DNA from: Nitrososphaerales archaeon
GTDB taxonomy: Archaea; Thermoproteota; Nitrososphaeria; Nitrososphaerales; Gagatemarchaeaceae
Direction of reading: 5' to 3'
DNA: 20,797 nucleotides
Assembly (NCBI GenBank): GCA_030044375.1
Contig: JASHVX010000100.1
Span: 1 to 20,797, forward strand
Positions 14,500 to 20,797 of this stretch are shown piece by piece (within the stretch, counting starts at the first letter, position 1; each line of letters starts with the position of its first letter). The position numbers and the translations under genes were made by a program. Below the pieces are notes generated by a model. It was not told the DNA's origin, ran no database searches, and was given only the letters and a program-made list of their open reading frames with translations.

Positions 14500-15656
14500 A
14501 CCGCCCGCCTCACCCACCGCGTGCTTTCGAAGGACAGTCTGACTGGGTACTGAAAGCCGACCGGCCCAGGTTGGAAGAGCCGGAGCCCTATCTTTCTGCC
14601 CTCCAAAGTGAGGACGACCTCTTCGTCTTCGATGGTCTGTATCACGGGCACGACTACTACGATCCTCCCTCCGGGCCTGATGACTTCAGCCATTGAAGAG
14701 AGCGCGTCGCCGTAGATATCGCTCGCCTGCCCGATGAGGTCCGTCGCGGTCCTCGTCTTCGGCCTCGCTTCGAGTCTGGGCAGAAGCAGAGGCTCGGTGA
14801 CAACCGCGTCGACCTTCGACCTATGGAGCATCTTCCTCAGTTCCCTGGCGTCGCCGACTCTGATGTCGTAGCCTTTGTCTACCGAACTTCCTATCAGCCA
14901 CTGGAGGTTCTCTCTCGCATCCCTTACGTGGCTGCTCTTCGAGTCCAGACCCAGACATCTTATCGAACGGATGAACGCCTCCGCAAGGATCGTCCCCGAG
15001 CCACAGAAGGGGTCAAGGACGGTCTCTCCTCTGGCGACCCCTGAGAGGTTGAGAAGCACCCGCGCGAGCCTAGGCGACATCGATATGTCCGAGCGAGGGT
15101 TGGGCTTCAGAGTCCCCCTCTTGCGCATGGGCAGGGAGTTAGGGACCCAGGCGGTGGGACCAAGGCCCGTGCTTCCCCGATAGGGGAAGGCCACGACATC
15201 GAAGACAGACCTCGACTGGACCTGCTCGCTGTGAAGTTCGTTGTTGTCTGGCCTTAGGAGGTGCGCCTTGTTTATCCCCGCGGCGCGGACCTCGTCCAGC
15301 AGTGCCCTTACGAGGGCATCGTATTCGTCCTGTGAGATGTCGTAACCGCTAACCGACAGCGCAACCTTGTCATGCAGCACGTCGGCGGCCCCTTCGACCA
15401 GCTTACGCATTCCATCCGAGGGGCTGTCAGTCACGGCCTCCATGGGAACGAGTTTGTGAACCCCGGAGAGTTCGGTAAGCAGTTCGGGACGGGGCCGCGA
15501 CAGGGTCAGGACTGCTACTCGCTCACAAGGCTCCTCGGCTCTAAGTACAGACCCTTCGAGGACTGAGCATGCTTCCAGCACCGAAAGCCTGCCGAACGCG
15601 AGAACTGCGGCGAGCCTGTCGGACTCCAGGGGTCGCCGTGGGAGAGCCTGGGGCAA
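14475..15656 (-). CDS. Trm11/TrmG10-like tRNA guanosine methyltransferase
   Basis: A 393-aa protein with a C-terminal Rossmann methyltransferase domain: motif I DPFCGSGTI (215-223) and motif IV TEPLLLP (287-293). Upstream are the phrases LKPNPRSDISMSPRLARVLLNL-like that precede the domain in archaeal Trm-G10/Trm11 enzymes (N2-methylation of guanosine 10 in tRNA). The N-terminal 150 residues should contain a THUMP domain but are divergent (the LSVSGYDISQDEYDALV stretch fits best). The motif IV TEP in place of DPPY is known in some archaeal relatives. The start is TTG about 28 bp after a TATA-like element, suggesting a leaderless mRNA. Substrate assignment is by family only. Confidence 0.78.
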   Translation of the reverse strand: MPQALPRRPLESDRLAAVLAFGRLSVLEACSVLEGSVLRAEEPCERVAVLTLSRPRPELLTELSGVHKLVPMEAVTDSPSDGMRKLVEGAADVLHDKVALSVSGYDISQDEYDALVRALLDEVRAAGINKAHLLRPDNNELHSEQVQSRSVFDVVAFPYRGSTGLGPTAWVPNSLPMRKRGTLKPNPRSDISMSPRLARVLLNLSGVARGETVLDPFCGSGTILAEAFIRSIRCLGLDSKSSHVRDARENLQWLIGSSVDKGYDIRVGDARELRKMLHRSKVDAVVTEPLLLPRLEARPKTRTATDLIGQASDIYGDALSSMAEVIRPGGRIVVVVPVIQTIEDEEVVLTLEGRKIGLRLFQPGPVGFQYPVRLSFESTRWVRRAVYVFESTA

Positions 15657-15676
15657 TAGAAGGAAGAGCCTAACGA

Positions 15677-15702
15677 CGGTATTAAGCGTGAAGATTAATT
15701 AG
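15677..15702. promoter_or_regulatory. Divergent TATA elements for the methyltransferase and L10e
   Basis: In the 83-bp divergent gap, CGCTTAATACC on the minus strand (15679-15689) is about 28 bp from the TTG of the methyltransferase. AAGATTAATTAGG on the plus strand (15691-15703) is about 42 bp from the TTG of L10e and would give a leader of about 17 nt. The two promoters lie back to back. Confidence 0.5.
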
Positions 15703-15739
15703 GGGTAGAAGACGGCGAATTCATTCTTACTGAGAGAAG

Positions 15740-16249
15740 TTGCACGGAAAGAACTACAGAACAATCCGAGGGATGGCCTATACGAGCAAGAAGTTCGCCC
15801 CGGGGGCGCCAAACCCCAAGGTGGCGAGGTTCACCACGGGGAAGTCTAGCCCGGACTACGACTTCGTGGTCAGACTGATATCGGAAGGCAGAGTCCAGAT
15901 AAGACACAACGCTCTGGAAGCCGCCAGGGTCGCGGCCAACAAGAAACTGGCCCTGATAGGGGAGGAGAACTATCACCTTCTGGTGAAGACGTACCCCCAC
16001 ATAATCCTGCGAGAGAACAAGATGATCGCGACAGCTGGAGCCGACAGGCTGCAGGAAGGCATGCGCAAGGCCTTCGGCAAGCCCATCGGGCTGGCAGCGA
16101 GGGTCGAGATAGGGAACACGATACTGGAACTGAGTGTCAAGGCAGAGAACCTTGAGAAAGGAAAGGAGGCTATGAAGGCGGCTTCGGCCAAGCTGCCGAT
16201 GAAGACCCACTGGGAAGCGGTTCGCCTGGAAAAGAAGGTCGTCGGTTGA
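15740..16249 (+). CDS. rpl10e: Large-subunit ribosomal protein L10e (uL16)
   Basis: A 169-aa protein of the large ribosomal subunit, placed near the tRNA acceptor site. The N-terminal HGKNYRTIRGMAYTSKKFAP is the hallmark of archaeal L10e, and FGKPIGLAARV near residues 112-122 is also conserved. The length is normal. The start is TTG, fixed by the conserved N-terminus. The stop overlaps the TTG of dph2, making a coupled pair. Confidence 0.95.
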   Translation: MHGKNYRTIRGMAYTSKKFAPGAPNPKVARFTTGKSSPDYDFVVRLISEGRVQIRHNALEAARVAANKKLALIGEENYHLLVKTYPHIILRENKMIATAGADRLQEGMRKAFGKPIGLAARVEIGNTILELSVKAENLEKGKEAMKAASAKLPMKTHWEAVRLEKKVVG

Positions 16250-17277
16250 CCATCAGAATCGACGAGGCCAGGGTCTTCGAGATAGTCGAGGCGAAAAGAC
16301 CTTCGAGGATCGTCGTAAACGCGCCTGGGGGCCTACTCCGCCAGACGAAAGACCTGATGGACGTGATCAAGGAAAGGTATGGCGTCACCTGCATCCTGGC
16401 AGGAGACAGCTGCTATGGAATCTGTGACACGGTTGACGATGAGGCGCCGAAACTTCAAGCGGACCTAGCACTTCACATAGGCCACAATGCTACCGTCAAG
16501 GAGGTGGGCGATTGTACGTACCTAATAGACGCCGTAGACGACATAACATTCGACGAAGTGCTGGACCTGGCGCTTCCCGGCCTGGCGCCTTACAGAAGGA
16601 TAGGCTTGGCGACATTCAGCCAGCATCTGGAGCAACTCGGCGTGGTCAGGCGGCGACTTGAATCTGAGGGGTTCGAGGTCCTGATAGGGAGGAAGAACAA
16701 CCTGATGCTGGAGGGACAGATATTTGGTTGCGACTTCTCGACCTCGCAGCCTCTGCAGGAGGAAGTCGACGCATTTGTCTTCCTCGGCGAGAGCGAATTC
16801 CACGCCGTAGGGTTGGCACTCGCCACCGACAAGCCAACGTTCATGCTAGACCCTTACATGAACACCGTGACTGACATGCGACAGGCGGCGGAGGAGAGGA
16901 AGAGGAGAGCGATTCTTGCCGTCTACAGCGCCTTGGACGCGAAGGTCTTCGGGGTGATAACCGGCCTCAAAGAAGGGCAGAAGATGCTCGGCAGGAGCAA
17001 GTGGATAACCAAGAGGTTGGAGATGAACGGCAGGCGAGTCGTACAGCTGGCGCTGAGAGACGTGACTCCCGAGAGACTTGCGCCCCACAGAGAGATTGAG
17101 GCGTTCATCCAGACTGCCTGCCCGAGGATCTCCATTGACGGCTTCAGCTTCGACCGACCGGTCTTGTCCATACCCCAGGCCGATGCTCTCGTCGCTCTCA
17201 TGGAAGGAAGAGGTATGGGGGAATTCCTCCAGAGGCCGAAGTGGATAGAGCTGACGGTGGGGCTGACATCACGATGA
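16246..17277 (+). CDS. dph2: Diphthamide biosynthesis enzyme Dph2
   Basis: A 343-aa radical-SAM-like enzyme (non-classical) that transfers a 3-amino-3-carboxypropyl group from SAM to the aEF2 histidine, the first step of diphthamide synthesis. The three cysteines that ligate the iron-sulfur cluster are recognisable: C60 in GDSCYGIC, one in IFGCDFSTSQPL (about residue 165) and one in TACPRISIDGF near residue 287. DVTPERL and QADALVALME are not diagnostic. The protein has family length and starts with TTG inside the L10e stop. Its stop overlaps the csl4 start. The ammonia ligase dph6 of the same pathway is also in this window. Confidence 0.94.
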   Translation: MTIRIDEARVFEIVEAKRPSRIVVNAPGGLLRQTKDLMDVIKERYGVTCILAGDSCYGICDTVDDEAPKLQADLALHIGHNATVKEVGDCTYLIDAVDDITFDEVLDLALPGLAPYRRIGLATFSQHLEQLGVVRRRLESEGFEVLIGRKNNLMLEGQIFGCDFSTSQPLQEEVDAFVFLGESEFHAVGLALATDKPTFMLDPYMNTVTDMRQAAEERKRRAILAVYSALDAKVFGVITGLKEGQKMLGRSKWITKRLEMNGRRVVQLALRDVTPERLAPHREIEAFIQTACPRISIDGFSFDRPVLSIPQADALVALMEGRGMGEFLQRPKWIELTVGLTSR

Positions 17278-17843
17278 GGAAGCCTGACAAGGTCCTGCCA
17301 GGGGACAGGATAGCTATCTCAGAAGAGTTCCTGCCTGGCAAGCACACATATCCTGACGACGCCGGCCTGATCAGAGCCTTGGCGGTCGGAGGCGTCCAGA
17401 AAGACATGGCGAACATGGAAATCTCGGTGGCGCCCTCCGTCGAAGCGTCGATGGTCAGAGAGGGAGACTGGGTGACGGGCCAGGTGGAGGTCGCACAGTC
17501 CAACTCGGTCGGCATCAAGATGTACTATGTCAACGGCGAACGCATGGACAAGGACTTCGCGGGAACGCTTTCACTCCGAGGGTTCGGCGGCGGACGAGGC
17601 GCGAGGCGGGGGCCGCCGGTTAAGCTGGGTGACATAGTGAGGTGCAGGGTCTTCAGCCTGGTCAACGGCATAATCCACTTGTCGATAGATGAAGACGATA
17701 TGGGAGTCGTAAGCTGTCTGTGTGGGAACTGCGGCAGACCGCTGTTGAAGGGCGGAAGGGAAAGGGCGAAGTGTGACGAGTGCGGGAACGTCGAGGACCG
17801 GAAGCTGGCAGCAGACTTTGGCCGAAGTCCGATAAGGCCCTGA
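17274..17843 (+). CDS. csl4: Exosome complex RNA-binding protein Csl4
   Basis: A 189-aa cap subunit of the archaeal RNA exosome, which presents RNA to the Rrp41-Rrp42 ring and recruits DnaG. The N-terminal domain has LPGDRIAISEEFLPGKHTY (8-26). An S1-type RNA-binding domain spans about 60-140 with GDIVRCRVFSLVNGIIHLSI. A C-terminal zinc ribbon has C148, C150 and C153 with C167 and C170. I chose the ATG at 17274, which overlaps the dph2 stop; the frame extends upstream to 17241, but only inside dph2. A promoter-like gap separates it from rpoL. Confidence 0.93.
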   Translation: MRKPDKVLPGDRIAISEEFLPGKHTYPDDAGLIRALAVGGVQKDMANMEISVAPSVEASMVREGDWVTGQVEVAQSNSVGIKMYYVNGERMDKDFAGTLSLRGFGGGRGARRGPPVKLGDIVRCRVFSLVNGIIHLSIDEDDMGVVSCLCGNCGRPLLKGGRERAKCDECGNVEDRKLAADFGRSPIRP

Positions 17844-17861
17844 GCTTATTCATTTATTAAC
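17844..17861 (+). promoter_or_regulatory. Putative TATA box for rpoL-tfs
   Basis: GCTTATTCATTTATTAAC directly follows the csl4 stop and is the only A/T-rich stretch in the 49-bp gap. Its centre is about 40 bp from the TTG of rpoL, giving a leader of about 12 nt. Confidence 0.45.
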
Positions 17862-17892
17862 GAGAAGCCGAGGGCGGAGCAAGAAAGCTCGT

Positions 17893-18180
17893 TTGCAGAT
17901 TCAGACGACGACCGAAGACGAAAGGGGTCTCACGGTGGAAATCACAGGGGAAGATTTCTCTCTCGCTGAAATCGTTCACTTCGAACTCTTGGAAGAGAAG
18001 AGTGTGACCTTCGCCGGAGTGCTGCCGCCGCATCCTCTGATAAAGAAGCTCGTACTCAGAGTGAGGGCGCAGCGTGTAAAGCCCGAGAAGGCCTTCGCAA
18101 ACAGTGTTGGGAGGGCCATTCAGACTACCCAAGAGCTCCTAGAGGGACTGACGAAGGCGCTCGGCGGTGGCTCAAGCTGA
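17893..18180 (+). CDS. rpoL: DNA-directed RNA polymerase subunit L (Rpb11-like)
   Basis: A 95-aa assembly subunit that pairs with RpoD (Rpb3-like) to form the alpha-like platform of archaeal RNA polymerase. The core pattern is intact: LTVEITGEDFSLAEIVHFELLE, then VTFAGVLPPHPLIKKLVLRV with the conserved proline-leucine stretch, followed by a C-terminal amphipathic helix. The start is TTG. Its TGA shares bases with the likely CTG start of tfs. Confidence 0.93.
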   Translation: MQIQTTTEDERGLTVEITGEDFSLAEIVHFELLEEKSVTFAGVLPPHPLIKKLVLRVRAQRVKPEKAFANSVGRAIQTTQELLEGLTKALGGGSS

Positions 18181-18521
18181 GATTCTGCCCGAAGTGTGGG
18201 ACGCGCCTCAAGCTGAAACAAGTCAAAGGTCCGCACGAGCTCTCAATCACATATCTTTGCGACAACTGCGGCTATTCCAACAAGGCGGGAAAGACAGTGA
18301 CTCAGACGACCGAGGACGAGCTGGCGAACGTGGCTCCGATCAAAGTGGTGGGAGACAAGGAGAACAAGCTGACGTCCCTTCCCACGACCAAGATAGACTG
18401 CCCGAAGTGCGGAAACAACGAGGCCATGTGGTGGTTCCTTCAGACGAGAAGCGGCGACGAGCCACCCACCCAGTTCTACAGATGCGTCAAGTGCAACCAC
18501 ACCTGGCGCAGCTACTCGTAG
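18177..18521 (+). CDS. tfs: Transcript cleavage factor TFS
   Basis: A protein of about 114 aa, homologous to TFIIS and Rpb9, which rescues backtracked polymerase by stimulating RNA cleavage. The N-terminal zinc ribbon has C4/C7 (FCPKCG) and C28/C31. The C-terminal ribbon has C75/C78 and C103/C106. The cleavage dipeptide D94-E95 lies in TRSGDEPPTQF, as in active TFS. No ATG, GTG or TTG stands in frame before the first zinc ribbon; the CTG at 18177, overlapping the rpoL stop, gives the family's expected MRFCPKCG-type N-terminus. The next standard start, GTG at 18297, would remove the first ribbon. Its end overlaps the GINS gene by 10 bp tail to tail. Confidence 0.88.
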   Translation: MRFCPKCGTRLKLKQVKGPHELSITYLCDNCGYSNKAGKTVTQTTEDELANVAPIKVVGDKENKLTSLPTTKIDCPKCGNNEAMWWFLQTRSGDEPPTQFYRCVKCNHTWRSYS

Positions 18522-19075
18522 TCCCCGCCTCGCGTGCGGACCTCTATGGCGTGGCCGCTGGCTACCAGGATGTCGGCGCTGCCTGCCGGCAACGACGCGA
18601 CGTCTTCGGGTTCGAAGGGACCGTAGCGCTTCAGGTCCAAGCCGACCACCTCTTCCACGCGCTTCGCGAACCTTACGGTCATGCGTCGACCGGCTTCTTG
18701 GCTGCGCGCGTATTCGACCAATGACGGCTGGCCGGCTGACACTGCTTCGACCAGGCCCTTGAACCGCCCCTCAAACCTCCTCTGCTCAGAGCCGACATAG
18801 CGCTCCTCCGGAAGGAGCCGGTGCCACGACTTTTGCATGCCGGCCTTCCTGAGCCTCAACGCTATCAGTTGGCTCGTCATGGACCGGATCATACTTGTCT
18901 GCCTAGCGATGAGGCGGTTGCTGAGCTCTGAGGCGCTCGAGCCCGCGGACCTCTTCAGCGCCTGACTATAGGAGGACATCTTCGAGTAGGTGTCCGGAGG
19001 CAGTCGGAGCAGTTCGCCGGACTTGTCTTCTGATTCGAGGAGCCTGTTCAGTCGCTCGATGATTGTGTCGGGCAA
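18512..19075 (-). CDS. gins51: GINS complex subunit (Gins51/Gins15 type)
   Basis: A 187-aa protein matching archaeal Gins51/Gins15. GINS links MCM helicase, GAN/Cdc45-like protein and primase at the replication fork. The N-terminal helical A domain contains ELLRLPPDTYSKMSSY, the LPPDFY-type phrase typical of the family, and the C-terminal B domain (about 135-187) ends in the small beta domain with GPFEPEDVASLPAGSADIL. The start is TTG, 1 nt after the stop of priS, so they are one transcript. The assignment relies on this context plus the LPPD motif, as GINS sequences diverge greatly. Confidence 0.83.
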   Translation of the reverse strand: MPDTIIERLNRLLESEDKSGELLRLPPDTYSKMSSYSQALKRSAGSSASELSNRLIARQTSMIRSMTSQLIALRLRKAGMQKSWHRLLPEERYVGSEQRRFEGRFKGLVEAVSAGQPSLVEYARSQEAGRRMTVRFAKRVEEVVGLDLKRYGPFEPEDVASLPAGSADILVASGHAIEVRTRGGDYE

Positions 19076-19076
19076 T

Positions 19077-20237
19077 CTATGCGACCTCGGCGAGGCCTCG
19101 TGTCAGCATCGGGACAGCTGCATATGCAGGAAGCTCTGCCGTCTCGGACGAGAACGGACCGAAGTCCCTGTCGTTCATCCTGAACCTAGGATAGAAGTCG
19201 ACCTTGATTAGGACGCGCCTCTCGCTCAGCACGACCGGGTCCTTCAGCGAGTTGAAGTTGTCTGCCGAGACGACACGCATCTTGCTCATCCCGGTCGTGC
19301 CATGAAGCGTTCCCGCGAGCCTGAAGATTCTATGGATGTCTGTCGTCACCGAGGCATCGATCCTCGCCATCTGCGAGGCTATCGTGTCGGCGATCATCTT
19401 CTTGGCGCTTCGACCTGGTTCCCGCTGGGCTTCGACATGCTCTCCGACGCGCCTAGTCCAGCCCGCCTCCTCCATTATGGGAGGGGAACCGCCCTGTTTC
19501 GCGGGCAGGAGGAAGCTCTGGTCGCCTGGCGATGGCGGGCCCATTATGTAGCCTGCCACCTCCGCCCTGCCAAGTTGGTTGAGAAGATAGAATCTCTCAT
19601 CATAGACTTGAAGGTGGTAGCCTCTGTTCCCAGAGAAATAGAGCCTGATGGCTTCATGCGTCACCCCGAAGTCTGTGGTAAGGAAGTCGATGACTCGCAA
19701 GGCGTGAGCCCTGGCCGCCCCTAAGCAGACCTCACAGGTGCCGTGGATGTCGGCAGTCGGACCGTCGCAGTTCGTGCACTTTTGCGGTCTAGGCTGCTTC
19801 CCTGAGAAGTGGCACTTCTCGCAATACCACACATCATGACTCTTCTTGCACTGAGTGGGTATGTCGGTCGCGTCGATGTCAAAGATCAGTTCGGCGCCCA
19901 GCCACCCCTTCTCCTCGATCGGAGCGGCGGGGTGTTCATATCTCGCGTTCGAGCAATACGCAGACGAGGGCGACTGCCTCAGAATCTCCGCTATCGCTTC
20001 TCCTTCGCTCTTGAACGACAGATGTCTGACCATGTACCCGCCGAACGGGATGTAGCCGAACTCCCTTGCGTCGACGTCATCGGGAAACTCGATGGCGTCG
20101 GCGTGTCTGAAGTAGTACTCCCGATAGACCTGACGGAGGAACGCCAGAGTGGTGGAGTTCAGCGTGACCCAACCTCGGGATGCTTGGGGGTGCGGGTGGG
20201 TGGACGGCCCGAGGTCAATCGCTGACACGAGGAGCAA
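19077..20237 (-). CDS. priS: DNA primase small (catalytic) subunit PriS
   Basis: A 386-aa archaeal/eukaryotic primase that makes RNA or DNA primers. The metal-binding aspartates are D120 and D122 in LIFDIDATD. SGNRGYHLQVYD (202-213) binds the nucleotide. A zinc site is seen in C130, H134, C139 and C142, and further cysteines (C154, C157, C168, C171) suggest an extended zinc region. The start is uncertain: TTG at 20237 or GTG at 20228, both overlapping the end of PCNA. The first 25 residues before the conserved helix (STTLAFLRQVYREYY) are unconserved. The large subunit PriL is not in this window. Confidence 0.93.
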   Translation of the reverse strand: MLLVSAIDLGPSTHPHPQASRGWVTLNSTTLAFLRQVYREYYFRHADAIEFPDDVDAREFGYIPFGGYMVRHLSFKSEGEAIAEILRQSPSSAYCSNARYEHPAAPIEEKGWLGAELIFDIDATDIPTQCKKSHDVWYCEKCHFSGKQPRPQKCTNCDGPTADIHGTCEVCLGAARAHALRVIDFLTTDFGVTHEAIRLYFSGNRGYHLQVYDERFYLLNQLGRAEVAGYIMGPPSPGDQSFLLPAKQGGSPPIMEEAGWTRRVGEHVEAQREPGRSAKKMIADTIASQMARIDASVTTDIHRIFRLAGTLHGTTGMSKMRVVSADNFNSLKDPVVLSERRVLIKVDFYPRFRMNDRDFGPFSSETAELPAYAAVPMLTRGLAEVA

Positions 20238-20797
20238 GGAAATAGTGGATTCTGGCCCCCTGCTCGTTCAGCTTGAACTCCAGCCGCATCGGCTTCTTGG
20301 TTGAGAATTCGGCCAGGAGCGTGTCCGTGACGCCTCCCATCGCTTTTGAGATGCCCATGAGGTAGTCTATGGAGTAGGTAGCCTTGCTCTCGGCTGCGAC
20401 CTGCAGGTCGAGCACGTCTGCGTCGTTCTTCTCGAGGGAGATGTCTGCCTTCCCGATGTCAGACTTGCCTGAGAACGACAGCTTGTCCTTTGAGGCTTGG
20501 AGAGTCACCTGGTCGGAGACGACTGAGATATCGCTCAACAGCTTCTCGAAGATGCTCTTGGTCAGTGTTACCTTCGTGTCGAACTCTAGCTTGGGAAGCG
20601 GAGCCGTCCCACCTGTCGCTTCGATAAGGTGGACCGAAAACTCCCGCTTGTATCCGTTCTTGAGCGTAACCTTGACCGCTTCCTCCTCCCCTGCAGCTAT
20701 CTCGATGCTGTCCTTCGTCTCGCTTCTCCCTATCAGCTTTACCAGGTCCTCGACCCTGAGGCTGAACTTGAACGGCTTGTCTGCTTCGTACTTTTCA
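20215..20797 (-). CDS. pcn: DNA polymerase sliding clamp PCNA (5' end cut off by the window)
   Basis: The gene runs off the right edge. The visible 193 residues start at FKFSLRVEDLVKLI-like sequence, near residue 55 of the usual 245-250. Characteristic parts are the interdomain region (EATGGTAPLPKLEFD), LQVAAESKATYSIDYL near the end of domain two, and the C-terminal ARIHYFLAPRVSD. PCNA tethers polymerase, ligase and FEN1 to DNA; many archaea have one to three copies, and this window does not show which. The stop overlaps the start of priS by about 20 bp, consistent with a pcn-priS-gins51 operon. Confidence 0.95.
   Translation of the reverse strand, partial: EKYEADKPFKFSLRVEDLVKLIGRSETKDSIEIAAGEEEAVKVTLKNGYKREFSVHLIEATGGTAPLPKLEFDTKVTLTKSIFEKLLSDISVVSDQVTLQASKDKLSFSGKSDIGKADISLEKNDADVLDLQVAAESKATYSIDYLMGISKAMGGVTDTLLAEFSTKKPMRLEFKLNEQGARIHYFLAPRVSD

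Noticed and set aside
14823..15183. Plus-strand frames within the Trm11-like gene
   Set aside because: Antisense shadows in a GC-rich gene; no motif and no ribosome sites.
18167..18724. 185-aa plus-strand frame across tfs and gins51
   Set aside because: It is out of frame with the zinc ribbons of tfs and antisense to gins51; composition is typical of a shadow frame.
1..20797. CRISPR arrays, insertion sequences, integrases, toxin-antitoxin or defence operons
   Set aside because: I found no regularly spaced repeats, transposase or recombinase motifs, and no abrupt change in coding style apart from the short A/T-rich pst upstream block.

Overview
This window is chromosomal archaeal DNA. It carries SRP54, Pus10, ribosomal proteins L21e and L10e, RNA polymerase subunits RpoF and RpoL, TFS, Csl4, Dph2, archaeal primase PriS, a GINS subunit and PCNA. 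The gene order (srp54-pus10-L21e-rpoF-DUF655-dim1 and L10e-dph2-csl4-rpoL-tfs), moderately high GC, many TTG starts and TATA boxes about 25-30 bp upstream of several starts suggest a TACK-type archaeon, probably in or near Nitrososphaerota. No amo, rRNA or other marker in the window allows a finer placement.

Layout. (1) 1-6400, transport and cofactor region: an AbrB-PhoU fusion regulator on the minus strand; a tRNA-Ala(CGC) with a 17-nt insertion in the variable region; a two-gene NAD salvage operon, pncB-pncA; a 376-bp non-coding stretch rich in repeats; and a tightly overlapping phosphate ABC transporter operon, pstC-pstA-pstB, without a substrate-binding pstS. (2) 6480-9230, mixed region: an unrecognised four-cysteine protein, a 48-aa zinc-ribbon protein, an HflX-type GTPase and, convergent to it, the diphthamide ligase dph6. 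(3) 9303-14499, translation block on the plus strand: srp54, pus10, L21e, rpoF, DUF655, dim1/ksgA and a TrmJ-like methyltransferase. (4) 14475-15656, minus strand: a Trm11/TrmG10-like methyltransferase. (5) 15740-18521, plus strand: L10e, dph2, csl4, rpoL and tfs, mostly overlapping or closely spaced. (6) 18512-20797, minus strand: PCNA (cut by the window end), priS and gins51, a replication operon that meets tfs tail to tail.

The genes fall into recognisable sets: phosphate uptake and its control, the Preiss-Handler NAD salvage route, the first and last steps of diphthamide synthesis on aEF2 (dph2, dph6), rRNA/tRNA modification, RNA polymerase with its cleavage factor, and replication fork proteins. 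I see no CRISPR array, insertion sequence, integrase, toxin-antitoxin pair or obvious defence system. The least explained parts are the tRNA insertion, the pst upstream region, the structured DUF655 leader, the 160-bp gap after hflX, two small cysteine proteins, and the non-standard (CTG) start of tfs.
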